From NCBI RefSeq assembly GCF_900626135.1, contig NZ_LR130785.1, positions 777,241 to 841,240 of the forward strand: a DNA stretch of 64,000 bases, written 5' to 3'. Each line of letters opens with the position of its first letter. The stretch's first letter is position 1. Below are positions 17,634 to 25,826 of this stretch, in pieces. Under the pieces are notes generated by a model that worked only from the letters and a program-made list of their open reading frames with translations, did not search any database and was not told the origin of the DNA. Made by a program: the position numbers and the translations under genes. Source of the stretch: Senegalia massiliensis. Its GTDB lineage: Bacteria > Bacillota > Clostridia > Tissierellales > SIT17.

Positions 17634-18078
17634 TATAGTAATTAGAAATATGGAATATAGAGATATTGATAATATATTAGAATTAGAAAATATGTCATTT
17701 TCAACTCCATGGTCAAAAGAATCCTTTATAAAAGAGATAAAAGAAAATAAACTTGCAAGATATATAGTCGCTAAAGGTGATGATAAAATAGTTGGTTATG
17801 GAGGAATGTGGCTTATACTTGATGAAGCTCATATTACAAACATTGCAGTTCATCCTGAATATAGGGGAGAGGGTATAGGCAATAAATTATTAAATGGCCT
17901 TGTAGAGATTTCTAAAGAAATGATGATAAAAAGGATGACACTTGAAGTTAGAAAATCTAATTATCCTGCTATAAAATTATATAAAAACAATGATTTTATA
18001 GAAGTGGGAATTAGACCTGGATATTATTCTGATACAAATGAAGATGCAATTATTATGTGGAAAGAAGTTTTATTTTAA
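17626..18078 (+). CDS. rimI: ribosomal-protein-alanine N-acetyltransferase RimI
   Basis: The 150-residue GNAT acetyltransferase shows the acetyl-CoA site V-H-P-E-Y-R-G-E-G-I-G-N-K-L-L near residue 80. T-L-E-V-R-K-S-N-Y-P-A-I-K-L-Y lies near 105. RimI acetylates the N-terminal alanine of ribosomal protein S18. Its place directly after tsaB is the usual one in this phylum and supports the call. Confidence 0.92.
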   Translation: MNNIVIRNMEYRDIDNILELENMSFSTPWSKESFIKEIKENKLARYIVAKGDDKIVGYGGMWLILDEAHITNIAVHPEYRGEGIGNKLLNGLVEISKEMMIKRMTLEVRKSNYPAIKLYKNNDFIEVGIRPGYYSDTNEDAIIMWKEVLF

Positions 18079-18092
18079 AAGGAGTGTTTTTT

Positions 18093-18815
18093 ATGAGTGA
18101 TAATTTTAATGAATTTATAGATTATAGTGATGCACGGGAACTTACAATGAAAGAAAAGATAAAAGATGTATTTACAAATCCAATAGAATTGTTTAAAAGT
18201 ATAAAATTTTATCCAAATTTAAAATTACCTATAATAATTATATTAGTAATTTCATTTTTAGCAGCATTTATTGAAATAAGTTCTACTGATTTTATAAGCA
18301 GCATGATAGATAGTGCAAAACAAAGTGGTCAACCTATTCCAAATGACTCTCAATTAGAAATTTATAAATATATGACAATTGCTTTAGCTGGAGTAATGCC
18401 TTTAGTTGTAATTGGTTTCAAGGCATTTATGATAACAGGACTTTCTGTACTTGTAGGAGGAGATGGAGATACAAAAGAAGGTATGCTTGTAACTAGTTAT
18501 TCATATATACCTATAGTTCTTGGAACATTAATTGCCAGAACAATAGTATATTTCACAAATTTTGATGTTTTTAAATTTAATTTAGCCCAAATATTACCTG
18601 CATCATTAGAAGGATCTCTATTTTTTGGAATAGCTTTAAGTATAGATGTTTTTATAATATGGTATCTTGTATTATCATTTATTGGTACAAAATATATATT
18701 TGAAATTTCATATAAAAAGGCAATATTACCAGTACTTATCCCTTGGATTTTTTGGGTTATATTTTATGCAGGAGTGTATGTTTTAACAAGTGGTGGTTTA
18801 AATCTTGGAATATAA
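18093..18815 (+). CDS. Yip1 family membrane protein
   Basis: The 240-residue protein has a short acidic N-terminus (residues 1-45, with N-P-I-E-L-F-K-S-I) and then five hydrophobic segments, the layout of bacterial Yip1-domain proteins. Function in bacteria is not established. ATG 18093 is chosen because AAAGGAG lies at good spacing. An in-frame ATG at 18057 lies inside rimI and is unlikely. It is probably part of the tsaE-tsaB-rimI transcript, 14 bases downstream of rimI. Confidence 0.75.
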   Translation: MSDNFNEFIDYSDARELTMKEKIKDVFTNPIELFKSIKFYPNLKLPIIIILVISFLAAFIEISSTDFISSMIDSAKQSGQPIPNDSQLEIYKYMTIALAGVMPLVVIGFKAFMITGLSVLVGGDGDTKEGMLVTSYSYIPIVLGTLIARTIVYFTNFDVFKFNLAQILPASLEGSLFFGIALSIDVFIIWYLVLSFIGTKYIFEISYKKAILPVLIPWIFWVIFYAGVYVLTSGGLNLGI

Positions 18816-18822
18816 TTTTCTA

Positions 18823-18851
18823 AAATAGTTATACTAAAGATATAACTATTT
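18823..18851. repeat. inverted repeat between two small transcription units
   Basis: AAATAGTTATA (18823-18833) is the exact inverse of TATAACTATTT (18841-18851) with a 7-base loop. It lies just upstream of the ribosome binding site of the next small gene. It could be an operator or a weak terminator; no T run follows. Confidence 0.45.
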
Positions 18852-18864
18852 GGGAGATGATAAA

Positions 18865-19086
18865 TTGAGTGATATAAATATGGCAAATAAAGATCAATTA
18901 AAAAATATAGCTGAAAGATGTAGTAAATATAATTTTGAAGAAAATCAAAACCTAAGGTCAGAAGTAAAATCTATGGGGGAAGAGACTATTAGTTGTGAAA
19001 ATTGCAAACATTTTAATGCAAATCATAAATGTAATCTAAATCTTATAGATCAAATTTTATCAAGTATGGATGTAAAGTTAGATTAG
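18865..19086 (+). CDS. small cysteine-containing hypothetical protein
   Basis: This 73-residue protein has three cysteines near its C-terminus in the pattern C-E-N-C-K-H-F-N-A-N-H-K-C. That suggests metal binding, although a fourth ligand would have to be the nearby His. The start is a TTG at 18865 with GGGAG 8 bases upstream; a TTG at 18850 overlaps that site. It is followed at once by a terminator. No function is recognised. Confidence 0.6.
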   Translation: MSDINMANKDQLKNIAERCSKYNFEENQNLRSEVKSMGEETISCENCKHFNANHKCNLNLIDQILSSMDVKLD

Positions 19087-19117
19087 GACACCTAATTAGG
19101 TGTCCTAATATTTTTTA
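19082..19117 (+). terminator. intrinsic terminator after the small cysteine protein gene
   Basis: A perfect 14-base inverted repeat without a loop (19082-19095 against 19096-19109) is followed by TATTTTTTATT. The arms begin at the stop codon. Confidence 0.85.
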
Positions 19118-19121
19118 TTAC

Positions 19122-19298
19122 TTATCTAAATTCGTTTTTTCTTTTATCAAAATGAATTTTATCTCTTTTAGGATTTGTAAATTCATTCATATTATTATAA
19201 AGAGATAAATCACCAAAGGCAGTTGCTTTATATAATTCTTTGAAAAAACTATTATTCTTATCTACACCATCATATCCTATATGTCTATTTTTTGGCAT
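19122..19298 (-). CDS. 58-residue hypothetical protein (short minus-strand gene)
   Basis: On the minus strand an ATG (19298-19296) follows AAAAGGAGTG with a 5-base gap and opens 58 codons ending at TAA (19124-19122). The product begins M-P-K-N-R-H-I-G-Y-D-G-V-D-K and ends K-I-H-F-D-K-R-K-N-E-F-R. It is strongly basic and charged, with no membrane segment or cysteine. The good ribosome binding site and sensible codon use argue for a real gene. It is convergent with the cysteine-protein gene and divergent from tsaD. No function is recognised. Confidence 0.6.
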   Translation of the reverse strand: MPKNRHIGYDGVDKNNSFFKELYKATAFGDLSLYNNMNEFTNPKRDKIHFDKRKNEFR

Positions 19299-19344
19299 AA
19301 AATCACACTCCTTTTAAAGTGATTAAAATTAGTTTTTGTAGAAC

Positions 19345-19374
19345 TTGTTTATAATATTCAACATGGTATATAAT
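19345..19374 (+). promoter_or_regulatory. putative promoter of tsaD
   Basis: TTGTTT (19345-19350) and TATAAT (19369-19374) are 18 bases apart. The TTG start codon of tsaD lies 29 bases further on. Confidence 0.5.
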
Positions 19375-19402
19375 TAAATTAAATAGTTTTGGAGGGATAA
19401 TT

Positions 19403-20419
19403 TTGAAAAATGTAATTACATTGGGAGTAGAAACTTCTTGTGATGAAACTTCAATAGCAATAGTTAGAAATGGACGAGAAGTTTTAACTAATAGAATATC
19501 TTCACAAATAGATCTTCATAAAAAATTTGGAGGAGTAGTTCCAGAAGTAGCTTCTAGAAAACATATTGAAACAATAGATTATATATTGGATGATGCTTTA
19601 AATGAAGCAAAGTTATCATTAAATGATATAGATAATATAGCAGTAACATATGGACCTGGTCTTGTAGGTGCTCTTTTAGTTGGTTTATCATATGCTAAAG
19701 CACTTAGTTTTGCACTAGATAAGCCATTAATTGGAGTTAATCATATAGAAGGGCATATTAGTGCAAATTATATAGAATATCCAGATCTTAAGCCGCCTTT
19801 TGTATGTCTTATAGTATCAGGTGGACATTCACATTTAGTTTATATAAAAGATTATGGAAAATATGAAATATTAGGTCGAACTCGAGATGATGCTGCAGGT
19901 GAAGCATTTGATAAAATAGCAAGAGCTATGAATTTAGGTTATCCAGGTGGTCCAATCATTGATGATCTAGCAAAAAAGGGAAATAAAGATGCAATAGATT
20001 TTCCAAGAAGTTATTTAGAGGAAGATAGCTTTGATTTTAGTTTCAGTGGTCTTAAGTCAGCAGTATTAAATTACCTTAATAGCATGAAGCAAAAAGGTGA
20101 AAATATAGTTGTAGAAGATGTATGTGCAAGCTTTCAAAATGCTGTAATAGAGGTATTAGTTGATAAAACAGTTAAATTAGCTAAAATGAAAAATTCTAAA
20201 ATAATAGCTATAGCTGGAGGAGTAGCATCAAATAGTGGACTTCGTGAATTAATGCAGAAGAAAGCTTTGGAATATAATATAGAGGTTAAATATCCATCAA
20301 GAGTATTATGTACTGATAATGCAGCTATGATTGCATCAGCTGGATATTATAATTATATAAATAATAAGTATTCTGACCTTAGTTTAAATGCAGTTCCAAA
20401 TTTAAAACTAGGAGATTAG
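19403..20419 (+). CDS. tsaD: tRNA N6-adenosine threonylcarbamoyltransferase TsaD
   Basis: The 338-residue ASKHA protein has [10 protein letters not shown] at the N-terminus. The metal-binding H-I-E-G-H lies near residue 115, and [22 protein letters not shown] and A-G-G-V-A-S-N follow. It transfers the threonylcarbamoyl group to A37 of tRNA with TsaB and TsaE. The start is a TTG at 19403, supported by GGAGGG 6 bases upstream. It is separated from its partner genes by about 1.3 kb. Confidence 0.95.
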   Translation: MKNVITLGVETSCDETSIAIVRNGREVLTNRISSQIDLHKKFGGVVPEVASRKHIETIDYILDDALNEAKLSLNDIDNIAVTYGPGLVGALLVGLSYAKALSFALDKPLIGVNHIEGHISANYIEYPDLKPPFVCLIVSGGHSHLVYIKDYGKYEILGRTRDDAAGEAFDKIARAMNLGYPGGPIIDDLAKKGNKDAIDFPRSYLEEDSFDFSFSGLKSAVLNYLNSMKQKGENIVVEDVCASFQNAVIEVLVDKTVKLAKMKNSKIIAIAGGVASNSGLRELMQKKALEYNIEVKYPSRVLCTDNAAMIASAGYYNYINNKYSDLSLNAVPNLKLGD

Positions 20420-20458
20420 GGTATAATTATTGTAATAAAACATATAAAGGATGGTTAT

Positions 20459-20659
20459 ATGAAAAATAAGTTTATTGCAGGATTGCTTGCTATATTTCTA
20501 GGTGGCTTTGGTATTCATAAATTTTATCTTGGACAAACTGGACAAGGAATATTTATGTTATTATTTGCATGGACTGGAATACCAGAAATAATAGGGATTA
20601 TTCAAGGAATATTATTGTTAGTAATGACTCAGAAAGAATTTGATAGAAAGTATAATTAA
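20459..20659 (+). CDS. TM2 domain protein
   Basis: The 66-residue protein consists almost wholly of a TM2 domain. Two hydrophobic helices flank F-L-G-G-F-G-I-H-K-F-Y-L-G-Q, with a short basic tail. The role of these small membrane proteins is unknown. AAAGGATGG precedes the ATG. It may be read through from tsaD, 39 bases upstream, as no terminator is seen between them. Confidence 0.85.
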   Translation: MKNKFIAGLLAIFLGGFGIHKFYLGQTGQGIFMLLFAWTGIPEIIGIIQGILLLVMTQKEFDRKYN

Positions 20660-20711
20660 TGTATTATGTTAACTTGAAAATTGAATTTTGGCGAAAGATA
20701 TAATAACATGA

Positions 20712-20838
20712 CTTTTCCACAATGTTTACAGTTTTATCTACAAATTCTGTGGATAATGTGGAAAAGAACTCTGAAATAGGTATGTTCTAAAAGAAAATGT
20801 TAATAAGTTTGGGGATTATGTGTATAAAATGTGGATTA
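20712..20838. repeat. cluster of DnaA-box-like 9-mers
   Basis: Within 127 bases lie TTTTCCACA (20713-20721), TGTGGATAA (20748-20756, exact complement of the consensus TTATCCACA), TGTGGAAAA (20757-20765) and TGTGGATTA (20830-20838). CTTTTCCACA (20712-20721) and TGTGGAAAAG (20757-20766) form a perfect inverted repeat. The stretch 20660-20955 contains no gene; apart from these boxes it holds only the terminator of the minus-strand ABC-F gene. No dnaA or dnaN gene is nearby, so a titration or activation site is more likely than the chromosome origin. Confidence 0.6.
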
Positions 20839-20940
20839 TTTGTATATAATCTTTAATTTATGCCCAATTATATTTAAACAGATATAATTAGCACGCATGT
20901 TTGGTAAACAATAATCTTTTTTTAATGATAAAATAAGACA

Positions 20941-20975
20941 AAATGCTACTTTCTATTAATCTGAAAGTAGCATTT
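20941..20975 (-). terminator. intrinsic terminator of the ABC-F gene (minus strand)
   Basis: A 13-base inverted repeat (20941-20953 with 20963-20975) overlaps the stop codon of the minus-strand gene. Reading on the minus strand it is followed by TTGTCTTATTTT. Confidence 0.7.
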
Positions 20976-22866
20976 CCCATTCATTATATAAATATTCTAA
21001 TTTTTCATTTATTATTTTACTTTGTTTTATGTTTTCAGTACTTTTTCCAGGGTCTGAATATATTTCAGGTAAACACATATCATATTCTAATTGATTTAAT
21101 TGTTTTTCATAATCAGAAATTTGTTTTTCTATTTCTTTAATTTTCTTTTTTTTCTTTTTTTCATTACGTATTTTTTCTTTTTGTTTTTTTTGTTCATTTT
21201 TTAATTGAGTTTTTGTTTTAGTAGGTTTATTTTCTTCAACATCTATTATTGCATTCTTTTTTTCAATATAGTAATCATAATTTCCTAGGTATTCTTCTAA
21301 ACCTTCGTTAGTTAATTCAAGTATTTTGTCTGTTACTTTATTTAGAAAATATCTATCATGAGATATGACAAATAAAGTACCTGTATAATCTATTAAAGCA
21401 TCTTCTAATGATTCCTTTGAATCAATATCTAAATGATTTGTTGGCTCGTCCATGAGCAGAAAATTAGCTTTAGAAAGCATTAGTTTCATAAGAGACAATC
21501 TACTTTTTTCTCCACCACTAAGTGTAGATATTTCTTTGAATATATCATCACCAGTAAATAAAAATCTGGCTAAAATACTTCTAATAGTATAATGATCAAA
21601 TGATGGGTTTTCATCCCAAATTTCATCTACTATTGTTTTATTAGTATTTAAGTTTGTTTGTTCTTGATCATAATATGCTGCATTCACTTTGTGGCCAATA
21701 TTTATTTTTCCACTATCTGCTTCTATGTTTTTTAATATTATGTTGAAAAGTGTTGTTTTACCTACTCCATTTGGTCCTATTAGCCCTACTTTTTCTTCTC
21801 TATATATATTAAAGGAAACATTTTTAAATAACTCATTTTCTCCAAAGGATTTTGATATGTCTTCTACTTTTAAAACATCATCACCACTTTTTATCTTAGG
21901 TTCAAATTTTATTTTGGAACGACCATCTATAGATTTAGGTTTATCTAAAACATTTATTTTATCAATCATTTTTTGTCTACTTTTAGATTGTCTAATGGCT
22001 CTTTTACCACCTAATGCAAGCTTTCTTATTTTTTCTTTTTCATCTTTTATTTCTTTTTGTTGATTTTCATAATCTTTATTTTTTAGTTCTATTATTTTTT
22101 TTCTCTTTTTCATGAATGTACTATAGTTTCCATTATATATTTGAAGTTTTCTATTTTCTAATTCAAATATTTTAGTAACAGTAGAATCTAAAAAATATCT
22201 GTCATGAGATATTATAATTGCAGCTCCATTATATTCTTTTATATATTTTTCTAACCAATTTATTGCATCAATATCTAGGTGATTAGTAGGTTCATCTAAT
22301 AATAATAAATTTGGTTTTTTAAGTAATAGTTTTGCAAGTAGAACTCTTGATTTTTGACCACCACTTAAGTTATTTATAGGCTTATAGAATTCTTCTTCTG
22401 AAAAACCAAGTCCCTTTAATACACCTTTAATTTCACTACTATATGCATATCCATTTTTTTCATTAAATTCTTCTGATAATCTAGAATATTTATTCATAAG
22501 TTTGTCCATTTGTTCTAAGTTATCAGATTTACTTTTTTCACTTATTTCTATTTCTAATTTTCTTATACTTTTTTCTAAATCAATAATATCTTTAAATTCT
22601 TCTAAAGCTTCATCATATACTGTTTTTTCACTTTCAAATAATGTGTTTTGTTTTAAATAACCTAATTTAGTTTCATTTGCAATATATATTTCTCCACTGT
22701 CCATAGAAATTTCATCTATTAATATTTTAAAAAGTGTAGATTTTCCAGCACCGTTTAAGCCTACTAATCCAACTTTTTCTTTTTCATTTATTGCAAAAGA
22801 TATATCCTCTAAAATTGGTTCTCCAATATAAGACTTATTTATATTATTACATGATAAGATTATCAT
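20956..22866 (-). CDS. ABC-F family ATPase (ribosome-associated)
   Basis: The 636-residue protein has two ABC ATPase domains joined by a charged linker of the ABC-F type and no membrane segments. Domain 1 has G-L-N-G-A-G-K-S-T and L-S-G-G-Q-K-S-R. Domain 2 has G-P-N-G-V-G-K-T-T and L-S-G-G-E-K-S-R. Each is followed by L-L-D-E-P-T-N-H-L-D or its near copy. A C-terminal coiled coil (about the last 80 residues, K-K-K-K-K-K-I-K-E-I-E-K) resembles YdiF/Uup proteins. Such factors act on the translating ribosome; a housekeeping role is more likely than antibiotic resistance, but this cannot be decided here. ATG 22866 is used because AAGGAG lies 8 bases upstream; a GTG at 22875 touches that site. Confidence 0.9.
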   Translation of the reverse strand: MIILSCNNINKSYIGEPILEDISFAINEKEKVGLVGLNGAGKSTLFKILIDEISMDSGEIYIANETKLGYLKQNTLFESEKTVYDEALEEFKDIIDLEKSIRKLEIEISEKSKSDNLEQMDKLMNKYSRLSEEFNEKNGYAYSSEIKGVLKGLGFSEEEFYKPINNLSGGQKSRVLLAKLLLKKPNLLLLDEPTNHLDIDAINWLEKYIKEYNGAAIIISHDRYFLDSTVTKIFELENRKLQIYNGNYSTFMKKRKKIIELKNKDYENQQKEIKDEKEKIRKLALGGKRAIRQSKSRQKMIDKINVLDKPKSIDGRSKIKFEPKIKSGDDVLKVEDISKSFGENELFKNVSFNIYREEKVGLIGPNGVGKTTLFNIILKNIEADSGKINIGHKVNAAYYDQEQTNLNTNKTIVDEIWDENPSFDHYTIRSILARFLFTGDDIFKEISTLSGGEKSRLSLMKLMLSKANFLLMDEPTNHLDIDSKESLEDALIDYTGTLFVISHDRYFLNKVTDKILELTNEGLEEYLGNYDYYIEKKNAIIDVEENKPTKTKTQLKNEQKKQKEKIRNEKKKKKKIKEIEKQISDYEKQLNQLEYDMCLPEIYSDPGKSTENIKQSKIINEKLEYLYNEWEMLLSD

Positions 22867-23018
22867 TTTTTTCACTCCTTATTTCTTATCCTATTATATA
22901 TGATATTTTTTTTGAAGTACAGTTTTTAAAAATAGATATAATTGGGTATAGTATTAAGAATGGTATATAAACTTTGATAATTATATAAAAATCTAGTATA
23001 ATAATCTTAGTGCAAAAT

Positions 23019-23055
23019 TTGACGCATGCTAATGTTATGTTATATAATTAACATA
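23019..23055 (+). promoter_or_regulatory. rex promoter with overlapping Rex box
   Basis: TTGACG (23019-23024) and TATAAT (23043-23048) are 18 bases apart. The -10 box is the centre of the inverted repeat TATGTTA-TATAAT-TAACATA (23036-23055), which matches the Clostridia Rex-box pattern TTGTTAA-N4-TTAACAA at most positions. This fits autorepression by Rex. Confidence 0.7.
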
Positions 23056-23088
23056 TTTATAAATTTGAATGAATGAGAGGGATTAGGA

Positions 23089-23718
23089 ATGAAAAATAAA
23101 AATGTTTCTATGGCTGTAATAAGAAGATTGCCGAAATATTATAGATATCTATCTGAACTTTTAGAAAATGATATTAAAAGGATTTCATCAAAGGAGCTAA
23201 GTAAACTTACAGATTTTACTGCTTCTCAGATAAGACAAGATTTAAATAATTTTGGTGGATTTGGACAACAAGGTTATGGTTATAATGTAGAAGATCTACA
23301 AAGAGAATTAGGGAAAATTTTAGGATTAGATAAAACATATCGTGCTGTACTAATAGGAGCAGGTAATTTAGGTCAAGCAATTGCAAATTACAGAGGATTT
23401 TCAGATTCAGGATTTGAAATTTTAGGTATATTTGATAAAAATCCTAAAGTAACAGGAAAAAAGTTAAGAGATGTAGAAGTTAAGGCTATGGAAGATATGG
23501 GTGAGTTTATAAAAGAGAATGATATTGAAATAGGCATTATATGTACACCTAAAGAAGGTAGTCAAGAAATAGCTGATACTTTAGTAGAAAGTGGAGTTAC
23601 AGGTATTTGGAACTTTGCTCCAGCAGATCTAAAAGTACCAGAAAATATAACAGTTGAAGATGTACATTTAAATGAAAGTTTATTTACATTATCTTATCTT
23701 TTAAAAGAGAAAAAATAA
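23089..23718 (+). CDS. rex: redox-sensing transcriptional repressor Rex
   Basis: The 209-residue protein has an N-terminal winged helix (S-S-K-E-L-S-K-L-T-D-F-T-A-S-Q-I-R-Q-D-L) and a Rossmann NAD(H) domain with G-A-G-N-L-G-Q-A near residue 92. A domain-swapped C-terminal helix follows. Rex senses the NADH/NAD ratio and represses fermentation genes, commonly bcd-etf operons, when NADH is low. A Rex box sits over its own -10 region and a near-identical one lies upstream of the Etf operon at 25647. Confidence 0.95.
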   Translation: MKNKNVSMAVIRRLPKYYRYLSELLENDIKRISSKELSKLTDFTASQIRQDLNNFGGFGQQGYGYNVEDLQRELGKILGLDKTYRAVLIGAGNLGQAIANYRGFSDSGFEILGIFDKNPKVTGKKLRDVEVKAMEDMGEFIKENDIEIGIICTPKEGSQEIADTLVESGVTGIWNFAPADLKVPENITVEDVHLNESLFTLSYLLKEKK

Positions 23719-23743
23719 AGGCCGTCTTATAGATGGCCTTTTC
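23718..23743 (+). terminator. intrinsic terminator after rex
   Basis: AAGGCCGTC pairs with GATGGCCTT (23732-23740) and is followed by TTC. It ends the rex unit 17 bases before the next gene's start codon, so some read-through is possible. Confidence 0.65.
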
Positions 23744-23759
23744 TAATATGGAGGAAATT

Positions 23760-25508
23760 ATGAAAGTAAATGATGTAATGACTAGAAATCCTATAACTAT
23801 AAATCAAGATAAACAAATAATATATGCTGCAAGATTAATGTATGATAATAAGATAGACTCTTTACCTGTATTAGATTCTAGAGGAGAACTTATAGGAATT
23901 TTTCAAAAAGAAAACTTATATTATGCTATAGCAAATAATATAGATTTGCATAGTGAAATTAAAGATATAATGAATAAGGACATCAAATGGATTTATCCAG
24001 ATCAAGATACAGATAAAATATTAGATATGAATATGGGTAGGAATTTAGTATTAGATAAAGAAAATAATTTAGTAGGAGTTTTGACAAATACTGATTTATT
24101 AAAAGCGTATTATAATACAAATAATGTAATTAACAGGAAGTTAGATACAGAAAAAAACTTAACTGGAACATTAAAGACTATATTAAATAATGCATATGAC
24201 GGAATAGTTGTAATTGATAAAAATAGAAAAATAACTATGATAAATCATTCTTATGCAAAATTTTTGAATGTTGATAAAGATGAGGTAATAGGAAAAGATG
24301 TTACAGATGTAATAGAAAATACAAGACTTCATGTAATACTTGATACAGGAGAGTCAGAAATTGGAGAAATACAAAAAATAGGTTCAAGAAATATTGTAGC
24401 TATGAGAATACCAATTATTGAAGAAGGTAAAGTAGTTGGTGCAATAGGGAAAATTATGTTTAGAGATATACAACAGGTAAATTCTCTTGCTAAAAAATTA
24501 AATGTTATTGAAAATGAACTTAAATATTATAAGAAAGAGCTTATAAAGGAAAGAAGAGCTAAATATTCATTTGAAAATATACCTTCAAACAGTGATACTA
24601 TGAATAAAGTAAAGTTACTTGCACAAAAATCTTCAAAAAGTAACTCTACAATACTTATAGTAGGTGAGAGTGGTACAGGTAAAGAGTTATTTGCTCATTC
24701 TATTCATAATGCAAGTCCAAGAAAATTAAAACCCTTTGTAAAAATGAATTGTGCTGCAATACCAGAGGATTTATTAGAATCAGAACTATTCGGATATGAA
24801 GAGGGTGCATTCACTGGTTCAAAAAAAGGTGGAAAAATAGGAAAATTTAAATTAGCTGATGGAGGTACTATTTTCTTAGATGAAATAGGGGATATGCCAT
24901 TAAATATGCAAGCTAAGATACTTAGAGTTTTACAAGAAAAAGAGTTGGAACCAATTGGCTCTAATAAAACATATCCAATCGATGTGAGAGTTATATCTGC
25001 TACAAATAGAGATCTAAGCAGTATGATTAGAAAAGGTGAATTTAGAGAAGATTTATATTATAGAATAAATGTCATAAAACTTAATATTCCTCCTTTACGA
25101 GAAAGAAAAGAAGATTTAGATATTTTAATAGATATACTGTTAGAAAAACATAAAGGGGATGTAGGTAAATATATTAAAGGAATATCTGATGGAGCTAGGA
25201 ATATTTTAAAGACATACCATTGGCCTGGTAATGTAAGACAACTTGAAAATGTACTTGAAAGAGCTATAAATATTGTTGAGTCAGGATGTGAGATAGATAT
25301 TTCTCATTTACCTGAATATATAAGAGGAAAAAATAATAATAATGAAGATACTAGCTTTTCACTAAAAAAAGCAGTAGAAATTACTGAGAGGAATACAATA
25401 ATAAATGCTCTCGAACTTACAAGTGGAAATAGAGTACATGCAGCAAAAATACTAAATATTAGTAGGTCTTCTTTATATGAAAAAATGGATAAATATAAGA
25501 TAGAATAA
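23760..25508 (+). CDS. sigma54-dependent activator with CBS and PAS domains
   Basis: The 582-residue regulator has two N-terminal CBS repeats (about 1-125) and a PAS domain (about 135-240). The AAA+ sigma54-interaction domain has Walker A G-E-S-G-T-G-K-E near 302 and G-A-F-T-G-S at 349-354. A Fis-type HTH closes the chain ([16 protein letters not shown]). Such proteins activate -24/-12 promoters from upstream sites. CBS pairs often sense adenine nucleotides and PAS domains small ligands or redox state. ATG 23760 follows GGAGG; an ATG 27 bases earlier lies inside the terminator hairpin region. A -24/-12 promoter lies 242 bases downstream of the gene, so the acyl-CoA dehydrogenase operon is the obvious target. 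Confidence 0.92.
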   Translation: MKVNDVMTRNPITINQDKQIIYAARLMYDNKIDSLPVLDSRGELIGIFQKENLYYAIANNIDLHSEIKDIMNKDIKWIYPDQDTDKILDMNMGRNLVLDKENNLVGVLTNTDLLKAYYNTNNVINRKLDTEKNLTGTLKTILNNAYDGIVVIDKNRKITMINHSYAKFLNVDKDEVIGKDVTDVIENTRLHVILDTGESEIGEIQKIGSRNIVAMRIPIIEEGKVVGAIGKIMFRDIQQVNSLAKKLNVIENELKYYKKELIKERRAKYSFENIPSNSDTMNKVKLLAQKSSKSNSTILIVGESGTGKELFAHSIHNASPRKLKPFVKMNCAAIPEDLLESELFGYEEGAFTGSKKGGKIGKFKLADGGTIFLDEIGDMPLNMQAKILRVLQEKELEPIGSNKTYPIDVRVISATNRDLSSMIRKGEFREDLYYRINVIKLNIPPLRERKEDLDILIDILLEKHKGDVGKYIKGISDGARNILKTYHWPGNVRQLENVLERAINIVESGCEIDISHLPEYIRGKNNNNEDTSFSLKKAVEITERNTIINALELTSGNRVHAAKILNISRSSLYEKMDKYKIE

Positions 25509-25532
25509 AAGCTTAGGGAAACCTAAGCTTTT
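25507..25532 (+). terminator. intrinsic terminator after the sigma54 activator gene
   Basis: AAAAGCTTAGG (25507-25517) pairs with CCTAAGCTTTT (25522-25532) around a GAAA tetraloop. TATTCT follows. Confidence 0.85.
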
Positions 25533-25554
25533 ATTCTGTCCTAATTTCCATACA

Positions 25555-25641
25555 GTGTATAAAAATTAACACACTCTATCTTTGTCTTGTAATTAACAAT
25601 AGTGTCAGAGGTTTTTATTTGAAGTGTATAAAAAACAACAC
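25555..25641 (+). promoter_or_regulatory. putative upstream activator sites (paired GTGT-N10-ACAC)
   Basis: GTGTATAAAAATTAACAC (25555-25572) and GTGTATAAAAAACAACAC (25624-25641) share the first 11 bases and the frame GTGT-N10-ACAC. They lie 109-195 bases upstream of the -24/-12 promoter, the usual range for enhancer sites of sigma54 activators. Binding by the adjacent activator is an inference. Confidence 0.55.
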
Positions 25642-25646
25642 AGATT

Positions 25647-25664
25647 TAGTTATATAATTAACAA
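25647..25664 (+). promoter_or_regulatory. Rex box upstream of the acyl-CoA dehydrogenase/Etf operon
   Basis: TAGTTATATAATTAACAA matches TTGTTAA-N4-TTAACAA at 12 of 14 fixed positions. It shares 15 consecutive bases (GTTATATAATTAACA) with the site at the rex promoter (23039-23053). A half site TTAACAA also lies at 25593-25599. Confidence 0.65.
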
Positions 25665-25749
25665 TAAAACAGAGTTATTATTTTCAATAAAAAATATATA
25701 ACATAGTAATTTAAGCATTTATAAATAAAAATTGATATTTTTTTATCTA

Positions 25750-25767
25750 TTGGCACGTATTATGCAT
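25750..25767 (+). promoter_or_regulatory. sigma54 (-24/-12) promoter
   Basis: TTGGCACGTATTATGCAT has the invariant GG (25752-25753) and GC (25764-25765) 12 bases apart. It fits YTGGCACG-N4-TTGC with one mismatch. Transcription would start near 25777, leaving a 50-base leader before the acyl-CoA dehydrogenase ATG. Confidence 0.8.
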
Positions 25768-25826
25768 TATAAATATACGAAAAGAAAAAGCAAATAATTG
25801 TTTTATATATTTAAGGAGGGTAAAAA

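Noticed and set aside
20712-20838. Chromosomal replication origin
   Set aside because: No dnaA, dnaN, recF or rpmH nearby and only four or so boxes, so a secondary DnaA site is more likely.
20956-22866. Antibiotic-resistance ABC-F protein
   Set aside because: The C-terminal coiled coil and chromosomal setting fit housekeeping YdiF/Uup-like members; nothing points to resistance.
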